A DNA stretch of 64,000 bases from Firmicutes bacterium UBA4795 (GCA_002402825.1 DHGP01000028.1:62001-126000); one strand, 5' to 3'; shown: positions 9,164 to 17,734, counted from the stretch's first letter. Notes: a model not told the origin generated them from the letters alone. A program made the numbers and translations.

Positions 9164-10039
9164 CTAAAAAAGAACGTCTAACAAGGTAAAAATAAAAAGG
9201 ACCACGCTTAAAAGCCCGTTTAAATTAAAAAAGGCCACCTCTGCTCGAGAAAGATCAGCCGGGGAAACTAAAAGGTGTTGTTTAAGGACTAAAAAAGCAG
9301 CTATAGCCAGGCCAATTAAATAAAAGAAACCCATTTTTCCCGTAAAGGCCACCAGAGTGAAAAAAACCAAGGCCACCAAGTGGAATAAAGTGGATATAGT
9401 CAAAGCCGTCTTCAGGCCAAAGCGTGCCGGAATAGAATGAAGCCCGGCGTTTAAGTCAAAATGGTAGTCTTCACAGGCGTAAATAATATCAAAACCAGCC
9501 ACCCAAAAAACAACCCCCAGGCATAATAGTACAGGTGTAAGGGCAATATTATTGGTCAGGGCAATCCAGGCTCCTAAAGGAGCACAACCTAAAGCCAAAC
9601 CTAAAAAAAGATGGCTGGTCCAGGTAAATCTTTTGGTATAAGGATAAAAAATTAAAATAGCCACCGCCAGCGGGGACAACTTTAAGGCTAGTGGGCTTAA
9701 TTGCCAGGCAGACAGGAGCAGAAGAACCAAAGATAAAAAAGCGTAAAAACGAACCTCGTTAACCGCTAAAATTCCTTTGGGTAAAGCCCGGTTAACGGTA
9801 CGCGGATTTAAAGCGTCAATATGCCGGTCAATAAGCCGGTTTAAAGACATAGCCGCTGTGCGGGCTCCTACCATAGCTGCCGTAATCCAGAATAAACTTA
9901 AAACCGTAGGAATTTGCTTTTGGACTAACAAAGCGCCCACATAAGCAAAAGGCAGAGCGAAGATAGTGTGTTCAAACTTAATCATCGCCAGAAAAATTCT
10001 TACCTTTTTACCTGGAAAGGCTAATTCCCTAGAAGCCAT
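9164..10039 (-). CDS. mqnP: UbiA-type polyprenyltransferase of menaquinone synthesis
   Basis: Membrane prenyltransferase that attaches the polyprenyl chain to the (dihydroxy)naphthoate ring. 291 residues with about eight transmembrane helices. The two Asp-rich motifs are present: NRLIDRHID (Asn67, Asp71, Asp75) and YACEDYHFDLNAG in the second half. Its start overlaps the ubiD-family gene by 11 nt, and the futalosine genes follow, so it is assigned to menaquinone rather than ubiquinone (an anaerobe-like setting with no other Q genes). The exact symbol is an assignment by context. Confidence 0.87.
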   Translation of the reverse strand: MASRELAFPGKKVRIFLAMIKFEHTIFALPFAYVGALLVQKQIPTVLSLFWITAAMVGARTAAMSLNRLIDRHIDALNPRTVNRALPKGILAVNEVRFYAFLSLVLLLLSAWQLSPLALKLSPLAVAILIFYPYTKRFTWTSHLFLGLALGCAPLGAWIALTNNIALTPVLLCLGVVFWVAGFDIIYACEDYHFDLNAGLHSIPARFGLKTALTISTLFHLVALVFFTLVAFTGKMGFFYLIGLAIAAFLVLKQHLLVSPADLSRAEVAFFNLNGLLSVVLFIFTLLDVLF

Positions 10040-11465
10040 ATTCAGCCCATCTTTCGTCCACTAATTTTTTAATAGCTGGAGACATTTGGATATCCGGAGG
10101 CCACTCGCGCATATGCCCTTCGCCCGGGCCTTTCCGGGTAGCGTCAATACCCATTTTTCCGCCAAAATAAGGTAAAGGCGAAGCATGGTCCAGGGCGTCT
10201 AAGGGTCCTTCTACAATTACCACGTCCCGCTTAGGGTCAATATTGTTAAAGACCCGCCACCCCACTTCAGACAAATTTTGCACGTCAACTTCACTGTCTA
10301 CCACAATAATTAACTTGGCCAGCATCATTAAGCCCATTCCCCATAAAGCATACATTACTTTTTTAGCCTGCCCGGGGTAATTTTTTTTAATGGATACAAG
10401 CACACAATTATGGAAAACTCCTTCAAAAGGCATATTTAAATCTATCACTTCGGGTAACTGCAATTTAATTAAGGGTAAAAAAATACGCTCGGTAGCCTTG
10501 CCCAAAAAAGCATCTTCCATTGGTGGCCGGCCGACAACGGTAGCCGGGTAAATAGGGTTCTTACGTCTGGTAACGCAAGTCAAATGAAATACCGGGTAGT
10601 AGTCAGCTAAAGAATAGTACCCGGTATGATCACCAAAGGGACCTTCCAACCTGGTTTCTTTTGGGTCCACGTAACCTTCTAAAATAATTTCCGCGTGGGC
10701 CGGCACCTCCAGGTCTATCGTTTCACAACGTACAAGTTCCACCGCCTCGGCCCGCAGCAGAGAGGCAAAAAGCATTTCGTCAAATCCAGCAGGTAAAGGA
10801 GCAGTGGCCGCATATATAGTAGCTGGATCTGCTCCCAAGGCTACCGCTACCGGCAAAGGTTTATCTGTTTTACGGTGGTGGGCGGCCCCGTCCTTATGAA
10901 TATGCCAGTGCATTCCAGTGGTGCAGGGGTCAAAAACTTGCATCCGGTACATCCCCACGTTGCGTTGTTTTGTTACCGTATCTTTAGTAAAAACTAAAGG
11001 TAAAGTAATAAAAGGACCTTTATCCTCAGGCCAGCATTTTAAAATAGGAAACTCGTTTAGCGAAGGACTATCCTTAATAATTACTTCTTTACAGGGACCG
11101 TCCTTTACTACCTTGGGAAATAAGGAAGCTAAGTGCGCCAGCTGTGGCAAGGCCTTGAGCTTATCAAAAAAGGTGACTGGTTGCCCGGTCCTTTGAAAAA
11201 GGTGAACTAATTTTGGGCCGATTTCATCAAGCGCGGCAACTTCCAGAGCTAGCTTTACCCGCTCTAAAGAACCAAAAAGATTAGTTACCACCGGAATCTG
11301 GTAGCCTTTTACCTTTTCAAAAAAAAGGGCCGGGCCGCCAGCTTTACAAACCCGATAGGTGATTTCCGTAATTTCCAGTTCTGCTTCCACTTCGGCGGTT
11401 ATTCTTTTTAATAACCCTCTTTTTTCTAAAAGAGAGATAAAAGACCTTAAGTCCCGGTATGCCAT
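10029..11465 (-). CDS. mqnL: UbiD-family decarboxylase (menaquinone pathway)
   Basis: Prenylated-FMN-dependent decarboxylase, 478 residues. Family landmarks include KDSPSLNEFPILKCWPEDKGPFITLP near the N-terminal third, GMYRMQVFDPCTTGMHWH in the prenyl-FMN/metal site, and LEGPFGDHTGYYSL with the catalytic acid region. It would decarboxylate the naphthoate intermediate before or after prenylation in the futalosine route. It sits between ubiE and ubiA with an overlap to ubiA. The prenyl-FMN-making ubiX/mqnM partner is not in the window. Confidence 0.88.
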   Translation of the reverse strand: MAYRDLRSFISLLEKRGLLKRITAEVEAELEITEITYRVCKAGGPALFFEKVKGYQIPVVTNLFGSLERVKLALEVAALDEIGPKLVHLFQRTGQPVTFFDKLKALPQLAHLASLFPKVVKDGPCKEVIIKDSPSLNEFPILKCWPEDKGPFITLPLVFTKDTVTKQRNVGMYRMQVFDPCTTGMHWHIHKDGAAHHRKTDKPLPVAVALGADPATIYAATAPLPAGFDEMLFASLLRAEAVELVRCETIDLEVPAHAEIILEGYVDPKETRLEGPFGDHTGYYSLADYYPVFHLTCVTRRKNPIYPATVVGRPPMEDAFLGKATERIFLPLIKLQLPEVIDLNMPFEGVFHNCVLVSIKKNYPGQAKKVMYALWGMGLMMLAKLIIVVDSEVDVQNLSEVGWRVFNNIDPKRDVVIVEGPLDALDHASPLPYFGGKMGIDATRKGPGEGHMREWPPDIQMSPAIKKLVDERWAEYGF

Positions 11466-11486
11466 TTGCTACTCACCTCTCATAGT

Positions 11487-11590
11487 GGTCATCAGTCATC
11501 AGACGTCAGACGTCAGTCGTCAGGGAATAATTTTCCGGTAAGCTGGTACCCGACGTCCAACTACTGACGACTGACAACTGACGACTGATC
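11487..11590. repeat. CGTCAGTCGTC palindromic repeat, copy 2
   Basis: Left arm TCATCAGTCATCAGACGTC plus CAGTCGTCAGG, right arm CTACTGACGACTGAC and AACTGACGACTGAT, with GAATAATTTTCCGGTAAGC between. It can fold into a long hairpin in the ubiD-ubiE spacer and supplies the UbiE C-terminal residues QSSVVSRQ. Confidence 0.75.
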
Positions 11591-12310
11591 CGGTACAGTT
11601 CCTACGTGTACAGTTACAATTCCCCCGGTAAGTTCATAATAAGCTACCCCAGTTAAGCCAACACCCCTAAAAATATTACTAATTTCTTTTTGGTGGGGAA
11701 AATTTTTTAAAGAAGCAGGTAAATAACTATACGGTCCTTTTACACCGCTGACTAAATACCCTAAAACAGGTACTAAAAAATTAAAGTAAAAAAAGTAGGC
11801 CTGCTTAAAACCCACTTTATTTGGATGAGATAATTCCAGTGAAACCACTTTGCCGCCGGGCCTTACCACTCGTTTCATTTCCAGGATTGTTTGCCGCAAG
11901 TCAGGAACATTTCTTAAAGCAAAGCCAATGGTGGCACTGTCAAAGCAGGCTTTGGCAAAAGGCAAATTTAAAGCATTCCCTTGCACCAGCTCAATATTAT
12001 TTTGATATGGAGTGCGGGCAATATTTTCTTTTGCTTTAGCCAGCATGGCGGCGCAAAAGTCCAGACCTACTACCTTACCTGCTGGACCAACTATTTTGGC
12101 TTGTTCAATGGCCAGCATCCCCGTACCACAACCCACATCCAAGCCGCGTCCCCCAGGCAAAAGACCTGTTTTTTCAACCGTAAACCTGCGCCAGTATTTA
12201 TCCTGTTTAAAACTTAAAGCGGCATTTAAAAAATCATATCGTGGGGCAATGGTTGAAAAAATATGGTGTACATATTCCTCTTTGGCATCAGACTGTTCTA
12301 AAGCTTGAAT
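11561..12310 (-). CDS. ubiE: Demethylmenaquinone methyltransferase, probable ATT start
   Basis: SAM-dependent C-methyltransferase of the last menaquinone step. From an internal TTG the protein would be only 199 residues (LPGGRGLDVGCGTGM, motif I). The same frame continues upstream with family-typical residues (YVHHIFSTIAPRYDFLNAAL and SFKQDKYWRR) up to a TAG at 12311-12313. The first codon after that stop is ATT at 12308-12310, with GGAGG 8 nt upstream (12318-12322), giving 249 residues, the normal UbiE length. No ATG, GTG or TTG exists in between that keeps the conserved N-terminus. The last residues come from a repeat. The hepS-like gene ends 20 nt upstream. Confidence 0.85.
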   Translation of the reverse strand: MQALEQSDAKEEYVHHIFSTIAPRYDFLNAALSFKQDKYWRRFTVEKTGLLPGGRGLDVGCGTGMLAIEQAKIVGPAGKVVGLDFCAAMLAKAKENIARTPYQNNIELVQGNALNLPFAKACFDSATIGFALRNVPDLRQTILEMKRVVRPGGKVVSLELSHPNKVGFKQAYFFYFNFLVPVLGYLVSGVKGPYSYLPASLKNFPHQKEISNIFRGVGLTGVAYYELTGGIVTVHVGTVPDQSSVVSRQ

Positions 12311-12330
12311 CTATAAATCCTCCGTTTCAT

Positions 12331-13080
12331 TTACCCCACCAAGCGCTGTTCAATTTTTGTTCCCTGGTTCATTAATAAATCAATTAAATCACTTAACGTA
12401 TCCCGCGCTTTTTCCGGGGGCAAAAGGGCAAGGTCTTCTTTAGCTTTATTTAAATATTTGCATGTTTGTTCCTTTTCCCTTTGGTATTTTAAAAAACCAA
12501 AAGCCGTCCCTAACTTTAAACCAAATTTAGCTAATATATTTTCCTGGCCCACTGTTGCTCCGGCCACGCGACCACCCAACCGGCAGGCGCATGCAACCAA
12601 GGCCCCGGACTCTTTTTGAATTGCTTCGGTAAAAAAACTTTGGCTCTTAAGAAGTAAGATGCTACCCAGGTTAATTTCGCCCATAACTTCGGCTAAAGGT
12701 TGAATATATGCCGTAAGATTAGCCCGGCAAAGCAATGCTAAATTTTGACAGTAAAAACTGTCGCCAACTAAAATTGCGTATTGCTCCTTTTGGGGTGTCC
12801 TTTGCCTTTCCTTGTTTTCATTAATTTTTTGATGCAAGCATAAGCCTAAATAAATATACTGGATGGCACAGGCTAAAGTAATTACCTGCTCATTTATTTT
12901 TTCTTTAAACAAACGGGCGGCTAAAATAACACTTGCCGGGTGAATAACCGCGTGTATGGGAGGAACATTTAACCACTTATCAAGCAGAAAGCTTTTATCT
13001 ACTCCTTTTAAAGATAACATTAGCATTTCTTCAACTTGCTTTATATCCTGCTGGATAGAAGAAAAAACTTTTGTAATCAT
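12331..13080 (-). CDS. Polyprenyl synthase-like protein lacking Asp-rich motifs (HepS-like)
   Basis: 249 residues related to trans-prenyl diphosphate synthases, but the first Asp-rich motif (DDxxD, normally after LIHDD) is replaced by LHQKINENKERQ and the second by LKYQREKEQ, so metal-pyrophosphate binding residues are gone. VGDSFYCQNLALLC matches the GDYLLARAL helix of true synthases. In Bacillus the non-catalytic heptaprenyl synthase subunit HepS is encoded immediately before the menaquinone methyltransferase, the same order as here. Most likely it is the regulatory subunit of a two-component polyprenyl synthase whose catalytic partner is elsewhere. First gene of the menaquinone operon. Confidence 0.7.
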   Translation of the reverse strand: MITKVFSSIQQDIKQVEEMLMLSLKGVDKSFLLDKWLNVPPIHAVIHPASVILAARLFKEKINEQVITLACAIQYIYLGLCLHQKINENKERQRTPQKEQYAILVGDSFYCQNLALLCRANLTAYIQPLAEVMGEINLGSILLLKSQSFFTEAIQKESGALVACACRLGGRVAGATVGQENILAKFGLKLGTAFGFLKYQREKEQTCKYLNKAKEDLALLPPEKARDTLSDLIDLLMNQGTKIEQRLVG

Positions 13081-13182
13081 TAGATTGCTTAAGTCTCCCT
13101 TTAACGCCTCGATTATTCTCGATTATTATTTTAATTCGTTAAAAAATAAACTTTTCCTCCTTGAGCCTTAAAAATTAGCCTT

Positions 13183-13228
13183 AAAAAAGCAATGAGCCTT
13201 GCTTCAATTGCGAGTTTCAGCAAGGCTC
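13183..13228 (-). terminator. Intrinsic terminator after speD
   Basis: A perfect 10-bp stem GAGCCTTGCT / AGCAAGGCTC (13194-13203 and 13219-13228) is followed on the minus strand by CATTGCTTTTTT. It separates speD from the menaquinone operon. A T-run on the other side may make it work in both directions. Confidence 0.8.
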
Positions 13229-13295
13229 CGCTACTTTTTTCGGACAGGCAAGATGCCTATCTTCCTTCTTAATTTGGTACTAATAAACATCCCCC

Positions 13296-13676
13296 CTATA
13301 GATTTACCACTACCTGCGGCATTGAGCAGGGCATAAGACCCCGTTTAAATTCTTTTGTCGTCATTTGTTTGGCAAAGAAACAATTCTTAAGGTGGTGACA
13401 TGCTTTCCAGGGATCAACTTTTTTCCCGCAGGTAAATACATCAACCGCAGCGTAACCAAATTCCGGCCAGGTATGAATGGTTAAATGCGACTCAGAAATA
13501 ACCACCACGCCACTAACTCCTTGGGGGCTGAACTTATGAAAGACACATTCCCTTACCTCAGCGCCAGCTGTTAAGGCAGCGTTAACCATGATTTCCTTTA
13601 CCTTTGTTAAATCATCGAGCGTCTCCCAGGTGCAGCCGTAAAGTTCAGCCAAGACATGGAGGCCCAAGTGTTTCAT
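13296..13676 (-). CDS. speD: S-adenosylmethionine decarboxylase proenzyme
   Basis: Makes decarboxylated SAM, the aminopropyl donor for spermidine. 126 residues, the short bacterial/archaeal SpeH-type class. The self-cleavage site is VISESHLTIHTWPE: cleavage before Ser63 would generate the pyruvoyl cofactor, with His68 and the Cys in FTCGKKVDPW as the processing and proton-donor residues. Single-gene unit with its own sigma-A-type promoter about 100 nt upstream and a terminator downstream. Spermidine synthase is not in the window. Confidence 0.95.
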   Translation of the reverse strand: MKHLGLHVLAELYGCTWETLDDLTKVKEIMVNAALTAGAEVRECVFHKFSPQGVSGVVVISESHLTIHTWPEFGYAAVDVFTCGKKVDPWKACHHLKNCFFAKQMTTKEFKRGLMPCSMPQVVVNL

Positions 13677-13773
13677 TCTAATTATCTTCCCCCTTTTTGG
13701 TCAAAAATTTGGGAATTAAACAAACCCGGTAAATAAAGTATTCACCAAGCCTGGCTAATTCCAATCAAATTAA

Positions 13774-13801
13774 ATTTTAACACAAGATTTTTGGTTGTCA
13801 A
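13774..13801 (-). promoter_or_regulatory. Sigma-A-type promoter of speD
   Basis: Minus strand TTGACA (13796-13801), 16-nt spacer, TAAAAT (13774-13779). It implies a leader of roughly 90 nt before the speD ATG. Confidence 0.65.
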
Positions 13802-13823
13802 ATAAATTTAACTAAAAAAGATT

Positions 13824-16097
13824 TTACTGTTCTTCTTGCAATATTAAATATACTAAGGGAGAATTAATGAATATGCTGGTAGTTGCGGCGGCCACGATAC
13901 CAGAGTCGTTAAAAATAAAAGCCGCAATACTGCCTACAATTATCCCTATAAAGCCTTGGTATAAAAAGGGGTATTTTAACTTAATCGAAGCCATTAGTCC
14001 AACCGGCCGGTAAAAAAGGATGGCCAGGGTAACTAAACTGGCCAGAAAAATCCGGCTCCAAATAGTATATTTAATTAGTTTAATATTCATCGCTATTTTT
14101 CGGAAAATAACACTTTTAATTTCTACCCAGCCGCCCGTTAAAAACAGGCCGGCACTGCGGCCAAGGTGAGATTGCGTTTCTGGGGAACGGTAAAGGTCAA
14201 AAAGAAAAGCAAATAAAATTAACGCCGCCAGGCAAGTAGCCATAAAGGTCCCTGTTTTCCAGTTGAATTTAAAGCCGGTTAAAATTAAAAAAGTAAACAT
14301 AAAAGCCACCGTCGCGGCTATAGCGCCACCCAGGTTAGTTCCTAAATTGGGTGCAACCAGCGTAAAAATTGTTCCCAAAAATAACAGGCCGCTGATAATT
14401 AAAAACAGTTTTCGGAAGCGAAAAGTAGTCAGCATGGTAGTGGCACTTAAAATTACCGCCCCAATTAAAACCCCCATATACTCATTACCAATTCCGTAAA
14501 ACCGCGCTCCCCCTATAGGGTCATAACTTAATAACGCTACTTTTTGTAACGGGGCACCACTTAAAGTGTCAACTAAAATTAAAATTACATTGGCTAAAGC
14601 TAGAAAAAGAAAAGGATTTAGTTTTAGCAGGTGGGCCAAAAACCAAATTAATCCAGTAATACAAAACGTCAATCCAAAGAGCTCTATGATTAAAACAGTT
14701 ATTGTTGGTTGGGGTAAAAGAGGAAGGATTAAAAAAACTAAGGGCACGGCTAAAACAGCAATAAGAAAAGGTTTTAATATTTCACCCATTCTCTTCTTGC
14801 GTCCAAAAATACAGTAAAGAGAAAGTATGAGTAAAATTAACTGATAAAAAATATAACCCCTTAAAAGCAGGGGGCGCGCGTCATAAGTAAGGATTAACTG
14901 CTGCTGCATTTTTTGTAAGTCTGGCAATTTCTTGCTTGTTTGGGACACTTGCATTGGTCGGCCAATTATTTGCCACGGTATGGATAAGTTGTAATAATGA
15001 ATAATAGTGGGGGCCAAATCAATATTTAAAACCAGCCCTGGGCGTCTGGTACTGGGTGAAGTCAAAAGCCCTGCCTTTACGCCTGCGCCGGTAACCAAAA
15101 CAGGGGCAAGGTAATTCTTTATCTTTAAATTTTTTGTTGTCGATTCAGGCTCAACGGTAGGAGAGATAATAAATAACAAATCATGCTGAAAATCTAGCCT
15201 TTTGATTAAGTGACCTAAGAAAGTATCTATGCGGCGTAAGGCTTGGTAACGTTGATTTTGCAAAACATTTGCCAGGGCCTTTGTCTCCACTTTCTTTAAA
15301 CGGGATAAGTCACCAGTCTCAATAACGAAAAGGGAAGTATCAGGCGGTAAACGGTCAAAAGCTTGTAAAAGCTTGGAATAATCGGTTCTTAAACTATTTA
15401 AAAAGTCTTTATCTAGGGCTAGTAAATTAGTACTTACTTCACCATAATCCACCAGACCATTATTATCCATAGCTATGGTAACCGCCTGCCGCCCCAAATC
15501 AGTTAAAGTATCTGCGTTTCCTAGAACGGCCGTCTTTAAGCCTGCCTCACGCAATACCGTACCTAAAATTCCTGGTAAGGCAGGGTAGGAAAGCTCGCTG
15601 TTTACCTGCTGAATCCTTGCAATTTCCAACTGGACCAGGGCTTTATCCGGGGGCATTTTTCCGGTACGCTGACGGTATAAATCTTTAGCTAAAAGACCAT
15701 TTACTTTTTCCCGTCCGTTAAAACCACCAGCCTGTGCGTTTGGCGCTAAAACTCGGGAACCCGCGCCGATAGTAGCGTAAGCGTTTTCAACGTTAATATT
15801 TTTGGCGGTATTGCCGTTCATTAAACCTAAAGCTCCCTGACGGGTAAGCTTGCTAAAGACAGGCAAGGTTTCTGGCTGTAAATCAGAAATACTTATTCCA
15901 TCAACAACCACGATAACTATTTTACCAGGAGGTAACTTTGGGGCAATAGGACTAACTTTACCATTTTCGGTTAAAACAGCCTGCATGGCGGTTGAATAAC
16001 AACCGGCCCAAGCGGAAAACAGGCTAGGCTTCCAGCCTGGCCAAATGGTAAAAATAAAAATAAAAAAAACTAAAATAATCCGGCCAAGAGCAGTCAT
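13824..16097 (-). CDS. Alkaline-phosphatase-superfamily membrane protein
   Basis: 757 residues. An N-terminal signal/anchor (about 5-30) is followed by an extracytoplasmic domain (about 45-390) that resembles the alkaline phosphatase/phosphopentomutase superfamily: GKIVIVVVDGISISDL with a metal-ligand Asp, NAYATIGAGSRVLA, and LVLNIDLAPTIIHYYNL near its end. About ten transmembrane helices fill residues 415-750, including a conserved-looking GGARFYGIGNEYMGV segment. The stop overlaps nothing, but its start overlaps the preceding glycosyltransferase by 4 nt, so they are co-translated. A role in transfer or hydrolysis of a phospho-group on an envelope glycan or lipid is inferred; no exact family known to me. 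Confidence 0.7.
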   Translation of the reverse strand: MTALGRIILVFFIFIFTIWPGWKPSLFSAWAGCYSTAMQAVLTENGKVSPIAPKLPPGKIVIVVVDGISISDLQPETLPVFSKLTRQGALGLMNGNTAKNINVENAYATIGAGSRVLAPNAQAGGFNGREKVNGLLAKDLYRQRTGKMPPDKALVQLEIARIQQVNSELSYPALPGILGTVLREAGLKTAVLGNADTLTDLGRQAVTIAMDNNGLVDYGEVSTNLLALDKDFLNSLRTDYSKLLQAFDRLPPDTSLFVIETGDLSRLKKVETKALANVLQNQRYQALRRIDTFLGHLIKRLDFQHDLLFIISPTVEPESTTKNLKIKNYLAPVLVTGAGVKAGLLTSPSTRRPGLVLNIDLAPTIIHYYNLSIPWQIIGRPMQVSQTSKKLPDLQKMQQQLILTYDARPLLLRGYIFYQLILLILSLYCIFGRKKRMGEILKPFLIAVLAVPLVFLILPLLPQPTITVLIIELFGLTFCITGLIWFLAHLLKLNPFLFLALANVILILVDTLSGAPLQKVALLSYDPIGGARFYGIGNEYMGVLIGAVILSATTMLTTFRFRKLFLIISGLLFLGTIFTLVAPNLGTNLGGAIAATVAFMFTFLILTGFKFNWKTGTFMATCLAALILFAFLFDLYRSPETQSHLGRSAGLFLTGGWVEIKSVIFRKIAMNIKLIKYTIWSRIFLASLVTLAILFYRPVGLMASIKLKYPFLYQGFIGIIVGSIAAFIFNDSGIVAAATTSIFINSPLVYLILQEEQ

Positions 16098-17302
16098 TTT
16101 TGTTTACGTCGGTCTTTTTTTACCGCGGCAAGCTCTACTACCGGAAAAAAACGTTTGGGAAACAACTGTTTTCTGGCCAGAACATTTTCGTATTCATTTT
16201 CTACTTTTTGAACCATATTGTCTATGATAAAATTGTCTAATACAAATTTACGGCCCCTCCGACCTATCAAGGCAGCTTTTTCCCGGTCAATCAACAAACT
16301 GGCTATTGCTTCGGCCAGCATTTTATAGTCTTTAGCCGGTATTAAAAGGCCGTTGTGAGTATCATAAATAATTTCTGGAATCCCACCTACCCTGGTGGCC
16401 ACTACCGGACAACCAGCGGCCATTGCTTCCAGGATAATAAAGGGCAAACCTCCCTCTGTTAGGGAAGGTAAGGCTAAAACATCCACGGCCGAGAGTATCG
16501 CGGCTATATCCTGTCTTTCACCCGCAAAAACCAGGCGGTGTTGCAGACCTAAGGCAAGAGCTTCTGCTTCAAACTGCTGGCGGTAAGGACCATCGCCTAC
16601 AATTATGAAATTTACTTGATGTTCCCCGGCTAGACTTGCAGCGGCTTTAAGGAAATAAGACACTCCTTTTTGGGGAATTAAGCGGGATATCATTCCTGCT
16701 ACGCGGCCTAAGGGAGGTAAACCCAGGGAACGCAAAACAGCCTTTCGCTCCCAGATTTTCCGGAAGGGGTCGTAGTCAATTCCGTTGTAAACAGTCACCA
16801 GCTTGGCCGGATTAATTTTTTCCCGTTTAATTAATTCTTCGCGTAAAGCATCCGAAGCCGTGATCACTTTATCTGTGTACCTGGCCAGTATGCGTTCGGC
16901 TAAAGCAAAAAATGATTTTTTCCAGGTAGGCCATTCATCCGAAATAACAAAATTGTGGGCAGTCATAAAAACCACCGGTGTTTTTGCCAGGCGAGCGCCC
17001 AAGCGCCCTATCAGACCTGCTTTGGCTCCGTGGGCGTGCATAATGGTAATTTCATGTTCACGTAAAATTGAAACAAGGCGGCAAATGGCAGTCCAATCAT
17101 CAACCATTGACAATTCTCCGCCTAAGGGGATAGAGGTTACGGTAACACCAAGGGAAGATGCTTCTTGCTCCAATGTTCCGGGGGGACAGGCTAAAAATGG
17201 TTTAAACAGATCACGGTTCATCTTGGCTAATAAAGAAAGGACATGTTTTTTCATCCCTCCCGTTGCCGGACGAACTACATGCAAAACACGAAATTTATTC
17301 AC
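16094..17302 (-). CDS. Family 4 glycosyltransferase
   Basis: GT-B retaining glycosyltransferase (GT4), about 402 residues from a GTG at 17302 (AAGGGG 9 nt upstream); a TTG at 17311 is possible but directly abuts the ribosome binding site. N-terminal Rossmann half shows RVLHVVRPATGGMKKHV; the C-terminal donor-binding half carries GRVAGMISRLIPQKG, VDVLALPSLTEGGLPFIILEAMA with the E-x7-E motif, and GCPVVATRVGGIPE. Cytoplasmic, probably acting on an undecaprenyl- or lipid-linked acceptor that the coupled membrane phosphatase-like protein then handles. Confidence 0.87.
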   Translation of the reverse strand: MNKFRVLHVVRPATGGMKKHVLSLLAKMNRDLFKPFLACPPGTLEQEASSLGVTVTSIPLGGELSMVDDWTAICRLVSILREHEITIMHAHGAKAGLIGRLGARLAKTPVVFMTAHNFVISDEWPTWKKSFFALAERILARYTDKVITASDALREELIKREKINPAKLVTVYNGIDYDPFRKIWERKAVLRSLGLPPLGRVAGMISRLIPQKGVSYFLKAAASLAGEHQVNFIIVGDGPYRQQFEAEALALGLQHRLVFAGERQDIAAILSAVDVLALPSLTEGGLPFIILEAMAAGCPVVATRVGGIPEIIYDTHNGLLIPAKDYKMLAEAIASLLIDREKAALIGRRGRKFVLDNFIIDNMVQKVENEYENVLARKQLFPKRFFPVVELAAVKKDRRKQK

Positions 17303-17484
17303 CCTGACCAACCCCTTAACTTTTTTTTATTTGTTATTATATTTTAAATCTTATTCATTTTTATTTATTCGCCATATTTTGCATTTTCCCTGCTAAAAAT
17401 TAATAAAAAATCCTCCCTTGATTTTAAGCCAAGCTTTTTTCAAAAATATTCTACCTAATAAAGTAAAAAGTTATGCTTAATAAT

Positions 17485-17528
17485 AAAAAAACAGACTTAC
17501 CTTTAATTTAAACGTAAGCCTGTTTTTT
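17485..17528 (-). terminator. Intrinsic terminator after tRNA-Pro
   Basis: Stem AACAGGCTTAC / GTAAGTCTGTT with one G-U type pair around an AT-rich loop, followed on the minus strand by TTTTTTATTA. It lies just downstream of tRNA-Pro. Confidence 0.75.
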
Positions 17529-17533
17529 AAACC

Positions 17534-17611
17534 TGGTCGGAGCGACAGGACTTGAACCTGCGGCCTCTACCACCCCAAGGTAGCGCTCTAGCCAAACTGA
17601 GCTACGCCCCG
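17534..17611 (-). tRNA. tRNA-Pro (anticodon GGG)
   Basis: Minus-strand cloverleaf: acceptor CGGGGCG paired with CGCTCCG (one G-U), D-arm TAGCTCAG, anticodon stem CTACC/GGTAG around loop TTGGGGT (anticodon GGG), T-arm with GGTTCAAGTCC, discriminator A and an encoded CCA. Confidence 0.93.
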
Positions 17612-17734
17612 TTCAAAAAAATAATATTCCAAAAGAAGATAAAAGTCAAGTGGGCCTTAAAAAATTTTAAAAGCACCTTCTAATTAGCTGCTTCATAGGA
17701 TATATTAGCCACTTTTGCAAAAGGGGGATTGTTC

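Noticed and set aside
11561..12160. ubiE starting at the internal TTG (199 residues)
   Set aside because: It would remove the conserved N-terminal part that the upstream frame clearly encodes.
16803..17396. Plus-strand 197-codon frame across the GT4 gene
   Set aside because: Antisense shadow; composition (many Arg/Ser/Thr) and lack of ribosome site argue against coding.
17700..17734. SigE-type promoter of sigK
   Set aside because: CATAGGAT loosely resembles a sigma-E -10, but no matching -35 at the proper distance was found.
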